Position numbers and translations under genes: made by a program. From Alphaproteobacteria bacterium (GTDB lineage: Bacteria > Pseudomonadota > Alphaproteobacteria > CACIAM-22H2), in assembly GCA_016793165.1 (NCBI GenBank), contig JAEULA010000089.1, forward strand, positions 124,001 through 188,000: 64,000 nt of DNA, given 5' to 3'. Each line of letters opens with the position of its first letter. Positions within the stretch are counted from its first letter, which is position 1. Below the pieces are notes generated by a model, which was given only the letters and a program-made list of their open reading frames with translations, was not told the origin of the DNA and did not search any database. Shown here one piece after another: positions 59,737 through 64,000 of the stretch.

Positions 59737-60489
59737 ATGCGCACGACGCGGATGATGTGGACAACTGTGGCCACCCTACTGCCGCTTCTCGGCGGCGCCG
59801 TCGCGGCGGCCGCCTCCTCGTCCGAATGGCTGTCCCTGTGCAGCAAGTGCCTCAGTCCGGCGATCTTTTCGAAATCCGGGATCGACACCGCGAATGCGAC
59901 GGCGCAGGCGCGGATCACGCGCGAGGATGCGGCGGCCTGGTGCGAGAACTGGGAGCCGCAGACCCCGCGCCAGCAATGCGTGCGCCTGCAGATGTCCTCG
60001 GACGATGCCAAGAAGGTGCATCGTGCGACCGCGGATTGCGTCGCCGGGCGCATCACGCCCGTCGACGGGCAGAGCTACACGCTCGCGGGCTACTGGACGA
60101 GCGATGTCGGCCGCGGCCGCTCGAGATGGCGCGACGCGCGCGGCCGCATCGTCGGTCAGGACAACGCCAGCAACGGGCTGGCGATCTCGCAGCAATGGGA
60201 GATCCTCTGCCCCGCGCGCAGCCGCAATACCGGCGCCGCCGCCTCGTCGCCCGGGGGTGCCAAAGCCGCGGCGCCGGCGGCGGCCAAGGCGCCGCCATCG
60301 ACCCTGACGCCGGAGTACCGGATCGGCCAGGTCGTGGAGGCGAAGTACGGCCGCGAGTGGGTTCGCGCCCGGGTGACCGGCATCCGCGAGGCCCGGCGGC
60401 CCGACGGGTCGCGGCTCGAATACGACGTCAGCCTCGACAACGGCCGGCGCGGCATCGTGCCGGCGGCGATGCTGCGCGCGGTTCCCTAG
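59737..60489 (+). CDS. Secreted Cys-rich protein with Tudor-like tail
   Basis: A 250-residue protein with a signal peptide (about 1-27, ending AVAAAAS). The mature N-terminal part (about 28-165) has seven Cys in positions such as SLCSKCLS, WCENW, QCVRL, ADCVAG and ILCPA, probably disulfide bonded. A Pro/Ala linker (about 167-190) leads to a C-terminal domain from YRIGQVVEAKYGREWVRARV to VPAAMLRAVP. This has the five-strand pattern of Tudor/agenet or SH3-like domains. Its role is unknown. A small membrane protein gene starts 24 bases later and may be in the same operon. Confidence 0.65.
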   Translation: MRTTRMMWTTVATLLPLLGGAVAAAASSSEWLSLCSKCLSPAIFSKSGIDTANATAQARITREDAAAWCENWEPQTPRQQCVRLQMSSDDAKKVHRATADCVAGRITPVDGQSYTLAGYWTSDVGRGRSRWRDARGRIVGQDNASNGLAISQQWEILCPARSRNTGAAASSPGGAKAAAPAAAKAPPSTLTPEYRIGQVVEAKYGREWVRARVTGIREARRPDGSRLEYDVSLDNGRRGIVPAAMLRAVP

Positions 60490-60513
60490 GCGCCCGACGC
60501 CGATCGCGCCGCG

Positions 60514-60891
60514 ATGCTCAACCGGATCCTTCTCGGCCTTGCCGTCGGCCTGCTCGGCGCCGCGATGGTGGCGATCGCGATCGTCGCGGGCGGCATGGCG
60601 GCGGCGTTCCGCTCCGCCCAGGTCGGCGACGACCTCACGGGGTTGGCGGTCGCCGGCGTCCTGCTTTTCTTCGCGCTGCTGCTCGCCGGGGTAGTGCGGC
60701 CGCGCTGGCGTGCGGCGCTCGTCGCGGGCCTCGTGGCCGCGACCGCCGTCGGAGGCCTGCTGCTGCTCGAGATCGCGCAGCACGGCGGCGATCCGTCGCT
60801 CTACGTTCCCGTCGCGGTGCTCGGCTGGTGGATCGCCTATGCCGTCGGCCGGTTCCGCGCGCCTCGGCCCCCCGATCCGCCGCCGACGTAG
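60514..60891 (+). CDS. Small four-helix membrane protein
   Basis: A 125-residue membrane protein with four predicted helices (LLGLAVGLLGAAMVAIAIVA; LAVAGVLLFFALLLAGVV; AALVAGLVAATAVGGLLLLE; YVPVAVLGWWIAYAVGRF) and a Pro-rich C-terminus. No motif points to a transport or enzymatic role. It follows the secreted Cys-rich gene closely on the same strand and is convergent with the HtrA-like gene, the stops 5 bases apart. Confidence 0.65.
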   Translation: MLNRILLGLAVGLLGAAMVAIAIVAGGMAAAFRSAQVGDDLTGLAVAGVLLFFALLLAGVVRPRWRAALVAGLVAATAVGGLLLLEIAQHGGDPSLYVPVAVLGWWIAYAVGRFRAPRPPDPPPT

Positions 60892-60896
60892 CGCCG

Positions 60897-61916
60897 TCAG
60901 CGACCGTCGGGAATCGGCCGGATGGTGCGCGTCTCGAGCCGGCCGGCGCGGATGAACTCGATCTCGAGCGCCTGTCCGATGCTGTCGCGCGTCAGCAGTC
61001 GGCGCAGCGCGTCGACGCTCGGCACCGGCCGTCCGTCGAGCGCGAGCACGATGTCGCCCGCCGTGATTCCGGCGCGCATCGCCGGGCCGTCGGGTCGCGT
61101 GCCGGTGACGCGTACCGCCGTGCTGGCGTCGCGTCCGAGCTGGCGCAGCGTGCGGCGCGGCAGCTCGATCGTCGCGGCGGCGAGCCCGAGATGACCGCGA
61201 CGAACACGGCCGTCGCGCATCAGCAGCGGCACGACCCATGCGGCGGTGTTGATCGGCACCGCGAAGCAGATTCCCTGCGCACCGGCGATGACCGCGGTGT
61301 TCACGCCGACGACCCGGCCGCGCGAGTCGACGAGCGGGCCGCCGGAGTTGCCGGGATTGAGCGAAGCGTCGGTCTGAATGACGTCCTCGATCTCGGCACC
61401 GTTGATGGCGCGAAGCGTCCGTCGCGTGGCGCTGACGATGCCGGCAGTCAGCGTCGCCTGCAGGCCGAGCGGCGCGCCGATCGCAACCACCAGCTGGCCG
61501 CGGCGCAACGCGTCGGAATCTCCCAGCGGCACGGCGACGAGGCCGTTCGCGCGCAGCCGGACCAGCGCCAGATCGGTGTCGGGATCGTGGCCGACGAGAT
61601 CCGCCGCGGCCGCGCGGCCGTCGCTCCAATGCGCGGTGATCGCCTCGGCCGCGCCGGCGACATGGCTGTTCGTCAGCACGTAGCCGTCGGGCGAGAGCAC
61701 GAAGCCGGACCCGGTGCCGGCGACGCGACCGCCACGCCGGACCTCGAGATGTACGACGCTGGGGTCGAGCCGATCGGCGACGTCGACGACGATGCGCGAG
61801 TACGCGTCGAGCGCCGCCGCCTCGTCGGCGCCGGCCGCGCGCGTATCGCGTGGCTCGGGGGTCGGACCGATGGCGGGCGGATCGGCGGCGTCGGCGACGT
61901 AGCGAAACATGTCCAT
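60897..61916 (-). CDS. HtrA/DegP-like serine protease with PDZ domain
   Basis: A 339-residue S1C protease. The triad lies in TNSHVAGAAE (His), DPDTDLALVR (Asp) and NPGNSGGPLV (Ser), and a single PDZ domain occupies about 240-335 (RVTGTRPDGPAMRAGITAGD; DIVLALDGRPVPSVDALRRL). This is a one-PDZ, DegS-like layout, but the N-terminus (MDMFRYVADAADPPAIGPTP) shows neither a membrane anchor nor a signal peptide. It may be cytosolic, or the true start may lie upstream, although the in-frame ATG at 62039 gives no leader either. Probably a quality-control protease. Confidence 0.85.
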   Translation of the reverse strand: MDMFRYVADAADPPAIGPTPEPRDTRAAGADEAAALDAYSRIVVDVADRLDPSVVHLEVRRGGRVAGTGSGFVLSPDGYVLTNSHVAGAAEAITAHWSDGRAAAADLVGHDPDTDLALVRLRANGLVAVPLGDSDALRRGQLVVAIGAPLGLQATLTAGIVSATRRTLRAINGAEIEDVIQTDASLNPGNSGGPLVDSRGRVVGVNTAVIAGAQGICFAVPINTAAWVVPLLMRDGRVRRGHLGLAAATIELPRRTLRQLGRDASTAVRVTGTRPDGPAMRAGITAGDIVLALDGRPVPSVDALRRLLTRDSIGQALEIEFIRAGRLETRTIRPIPDGR

Positions 61917-62099
61917 CGCCGCTAGATGGGGGCGTACGTCGCGCCGGAAAAGGGCGCCTTCCCGCCCTGCGTGTGCCGCGCCGGCATGATCCGCAAGGAC
62001 GCGAACCCGGATATCCGGAGCCCCGGTGTGGCCGATCACGTCGCGCTTGGCGGCACCGTCCCGGCCATGTCCCGGCTCGGGCCGGATACGGGCCGCCGC

Positions 62100-62873
62100 T
62101 CAGCCGGCGCGGCCGGGATAGCTCCTCGCCATGCCGTCGCGCACGTCCTGCTGAATGCCGTAGGGCGGGAAGGGATAGCGCAGCCCGTTCTTCGCCAGCG
62201 CCGCCATGCCGTCCAGCGCGCGCTCGATGAACTCGGGCGGCGTCGCCATCAGCATCTCGTCGTCGAGCACGCCGCCGTAGCGGCGCTCGGCGAAGCAGGG
62301 GATCGACAGCGAGGGCTGGCGCGTCTTGAGCGCGCGCCCCCAGCTGTCGGCGCAGGCGCTCTCGCCGACGATGCTCCAGTCGAAGCGCTTGTAGCCGGTC
62401 CACTGCAGGCCGTTGATGAAATACATCATGGCGCCGGGCGTGGCGTAGAACAGCGCGATGTCCGGCGGCTCGAGCCGCCCTGCGGCGAGCGGCGATATCG
62501 CCAGCGCCTCGTAGCGCCCGTCCTCGACGCAGGTCATCGCGCCCTGGTGCGCGCGAGCGTCCTCGCCGGTCGCGTACCACACGCCGACCATGTGCTGGCC
62601 GGAGCGCCACGCCTCGTCCTTGGCATTGCCGAGGCCGACCACGGCGCGGCATTGCGCGCCGACGAGGTTCTCCGCCGTCACGCCGACGGTCCAGCCGAGT
62701 CGCGCGACCTGGCCGACGAGCTGGTCGAGCGTATGGATCGCCTTCGGACGGCGAATGCGCGCGATCGCCTCCATGTCGGCGCGCCGTTCGAAGAGCTTCA
62801 TGCCGAATGGAACGCTGCGGAGCTTGAGCACCGCTTCGAGCTTGGCGGCGAGTTCGGCGGTCGATGTGGCCAT
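62100..62873 (-). CDS. DUF169 family protein
   Basis: A 257-residue protein matching the DUF169 (ArCR-like, COG2043) family. It has LKLRSVPFGMKLFERRADME, IHTLDQLVGQVARLGWTVGV, and a central ISPLAAGRLEPPDIALFYAT; GESACADSWGRALKTRQPSL and SIPCFAERRYGGVLDDEMLM end the family core. Two or three Cys in CADS, TCVED and IPCF are conserved-looking and could bind metal. No function is established. The ATG at 62873 follows GAGGATCC; an ATG at 62927 adds an Arg-rich stretch. Confidence 0.75.
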   Translation of the reverse strand: MATSTAELAAKLEAVLKLRSVPFGMKLFERRADMEAIARIRRPKAIHTLDQLVGQVARLGWTVGVTAENLVGAQCRAVVGLGNAKDEAWRSGQHMVGVWYATGEDARAHQGAMTCVEDGRYEALAISPLAAGRLEPPDIALFYATPGAMMYFINGLQWTGYKRFDWSIVGESACADSWGRALKTRQPSLSIPCFAERRYGGVLDDEMLMATPPEFIERALDGMAALAKNGLRYPFPPYGIQQDVRDGMARSYPGRAG

Positions 62874-62956
62874 GGCGGATCCTCGTGTGGCTGCGCGCGC
62901 CGCAATCCGGGGGGCGCGCCGATGCACGCTATCAGGGACGGCGCATGCGCGGCGCG

Positions 62957-64000
62957 TCAGCGGCGGCTGCGACCGAAGATCGCATCGACGAGCACGCGGG
63001 TGAGAACGACAGCCGGCAAGGCCGCTGCGAGCACGTAACCGATGTCGCCGGTCAGCGAATAGGCGACCGTCGCGCTCCCGGCGCCGGCGAGGCCGGCGGC
63101 GAGCCAGGGCGCGAGACGGATCTGCGCGAGGCAGCCCAGGACCACGGCCGCGGCCGTCGCAGCCAGGACGATGGAGTCGTGTCGCGCGGCCGGTGGCGGC
63201 GCCGGCGGCGTCCGCGGCGCGGCACCGAGCTCCGCGGCGAGCGTGTCCATGGCGGTCGCGACGCGGGCGGCCAGCTCGGCGGTCGAATCGGACCGCGGCC
63301 GGATGCGGCGCCGTCCGTCCGGGGCGACGCGCGCGAAGCGATCCGGCGCCAGGTGCCGTTCGAGGCCGTAGCCGGCGGCGAAGGCGAGGCTGCGCGTATC
63401 GGCCTCGGCGACGATCACCGCCTCGTCGTGGCGTCCGGAGCTCCAGGCCGCACGCACGCGCACGGCGAAATCGCCGAGCCGCTCCGGCCGCGCATCCGCG
63501 ATCGTCAGGACCGAGGCCATGACGCCGGCATGACGGGCGATTGCCGCGCTCGCCTGCTGCAGCCGCGCCGTCGTCTCCGCATCGAGGATGCCGGCAAGGT
63601 CGACGACGGGCGCGCGGGCCGGGATCGCCGCGTCGGATCGTGGCGGCGCCTCGGGATCGAGCAGCGGGGCGTCGAAGCCGGCGAGGTCGCCGGCCTGGAC
63701 GCGAACGATGTGCTGCGCAAGCAGGTCGATGCCGGCGACGAGGTCGTCCTGGAAGACGAAGCGGCGCAGGTCCATCTGCATCGACTCGAGCACATGGCCG
63801 GGAATGCGGGTCGCGAGCGGGGGCGACAGCCGTACGCGCGCCGTCCGGTCGCGCAGCGCGATCGCGGCGACGAGCGCGGCGTCCGGAACGGCGGCGTCGG
63901 CCGCGGCGACGACGTCGTCGAGCGTGCGCGGCATCGCGGTGTCGAGGATGCGGATCGCGATACGCGGTCCGGAATCGCCGAGCACGCGGGCCAGGCTGGC
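62957..64000 (-). CDS. TPM-domain membrane protein (5' partial)
   Basis: At least 347 residues; the frame is open to the window end, and the GTG at 63985 may be internal. The first part holds a TPM-like fold (about 20-75, with VVAAADAAVPDAALVAAIAL) and a central TPM domain (VVDLAGILDAETTARLQQAS; VLTIADARPERLGDFAVRVR; RHDEAVIVAEADTRSLAFAA; GYGLERHLAPDRF). The C-terminal 70 residues carry two hydrophobic helices (SIVLAATAAAVVLGCLAQIR; IGYVLAAALPAVVLTRVLVD). TPM proteins are implicated in photosystem repair in plants and have unknown roles in bacteria. Confidence 0.7.
   Translation of the reverse strand, partial: ASLARVLGDSGPRIAIRILDTAMPRTLDDVVAAADAAVPDAALVAAIALRDRTARVRLSPPLATRIPGHVLESMQMDLRRFVFQDDLVAGIDLLAQHIVRVQAGDLAGFDAPLLDPEAPPRSDAAIPARAPVVDLAGILDAETTARLQQASAAIARHAGVMASVLTIADARPERLGDFAVRVRAAWSSGRHDEAVIVAEADTRSLAFAAGYGLERHLAPDRFARVAPDGRRRIRPRSDSTAELAARVATAMDTLAAELGAAPRTPPAPPPAARHDSIVLAATAAAVVLGCLAQIRLAPWLAAGLAGAGSATVAYSLTGDIGYVLAAALPAVVLTRVLVDAIFGRSRR

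Noticed and set aside
59776..62652. 958-codon minus-strand open frame
   Set aside because: It crosses three genes with clear domains (Tudor-like, HtrA-like, DUF169) and has only low-complexity sequence.

Overview
The window is high-GC DNA (roughly 70 percent by eye) packed with genes on both strands, and most neighbours are a few to about 200 bases apart. The gene families point to a free-living, metabolically versatile alphaproteobacterium, most likely of the Rhodospirillales or a relative. They include TRAP transporters, Sox and flavocytochrome c genes, xanthine-dehydrogenase-type molybdenum hydroxylases, hydantoinase A/B, a DUF2066 lipoprotein, PPK2 and small lipoproteins of alphaproteobacterial type. 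This placement is inferred from family content, not from a marker gene. I saw no rRNA, tRNA, CRISPR array, transposase or phage gene.

Region 1 (1-13,433) is mixed catabolism and transport. It holds the 3' end of a molybdenum hydroxylase large subunit, an enolase-superfamily enzyme, an ankyrin protein, a Gfo/Idh/MocA dehydrogenase followed by hyuA, an inositol-monophosphatase-type phosphatase, a PHB-depolymerase-like esterase, a DMT exporter, a lipoprotein, hyuB about 3.9 kb away from hyuA, and a small secreted protein. Region 2 (13,477-31,992) is household and envelope functions: a chemoreceptor, amidase, phytanoyl-CoA-type dioxygenase, msrB, DUF2066 lipoprotein, serine hydrolase, two DMT exporters, two small envelope proteins sharing a Cys-containing tail, a GlcG/HbpS-type protein, a three-gene envelope operon ending in a protease-Sel1 fusion, a sugar dehydrogenase, an aspartoacylase-type enzyme, panC and a GST. 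Region 3 (32,241-36,196) is a tripartite TRAP uptake operon with an enolase-superfamily gene inserted between its binding protein and its membrane subunits. This suggests uptake and dehydration of a sugar acid.

Region 4 (36,212-50,541) is the most interesting part. On the minus strand, nine enzyme and electron-transfer genes and a LysR regulator all read the same way: an FAD monooxygenase resembling pyridine-ring-opening enzymes, an alpha/beta hydrolase that has lost catalytic residues, the LysR regulator, a 2Fe-2S/molybdenum hydroxylase pair, a c-type cytochrome, a flavocytochrome c flavoprotein and soxXYZA. No soxB or soxCD is in the window, and SoxY lacks the usual GGCGG tail. Divergently on the plus strand lies a ProVWX-type quaternary-amine ABC importer followed by an intact paralogous alpha/beta hydrolase, with a tautomerase facing it. 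I read this as a candidate pathway for importing and oxidising an N-heterocyclic or betaine-like compound, possibly one containing sulfur. The substrate is unknown.

Region 5 (50,762-64,000) holds unknown and envelope or stress genes: a conserved protein, an RTX repeat protein with a histidine-rich N-terminus, an HpcH/HpaI aldolase with a two-cluster ferredoxin-like protein, a lipoprotein whose stop codon lies in a 74-bp tandem duplication, a VOC-bicupin fusion, PPK2, a TTC38-like TPR protein, a secreted protein with a Tudor-like tail, an HtrA-like protease without an obvious signal peptide, a DUF169 protein and a TPM-domain membrane protein cut by the window end.
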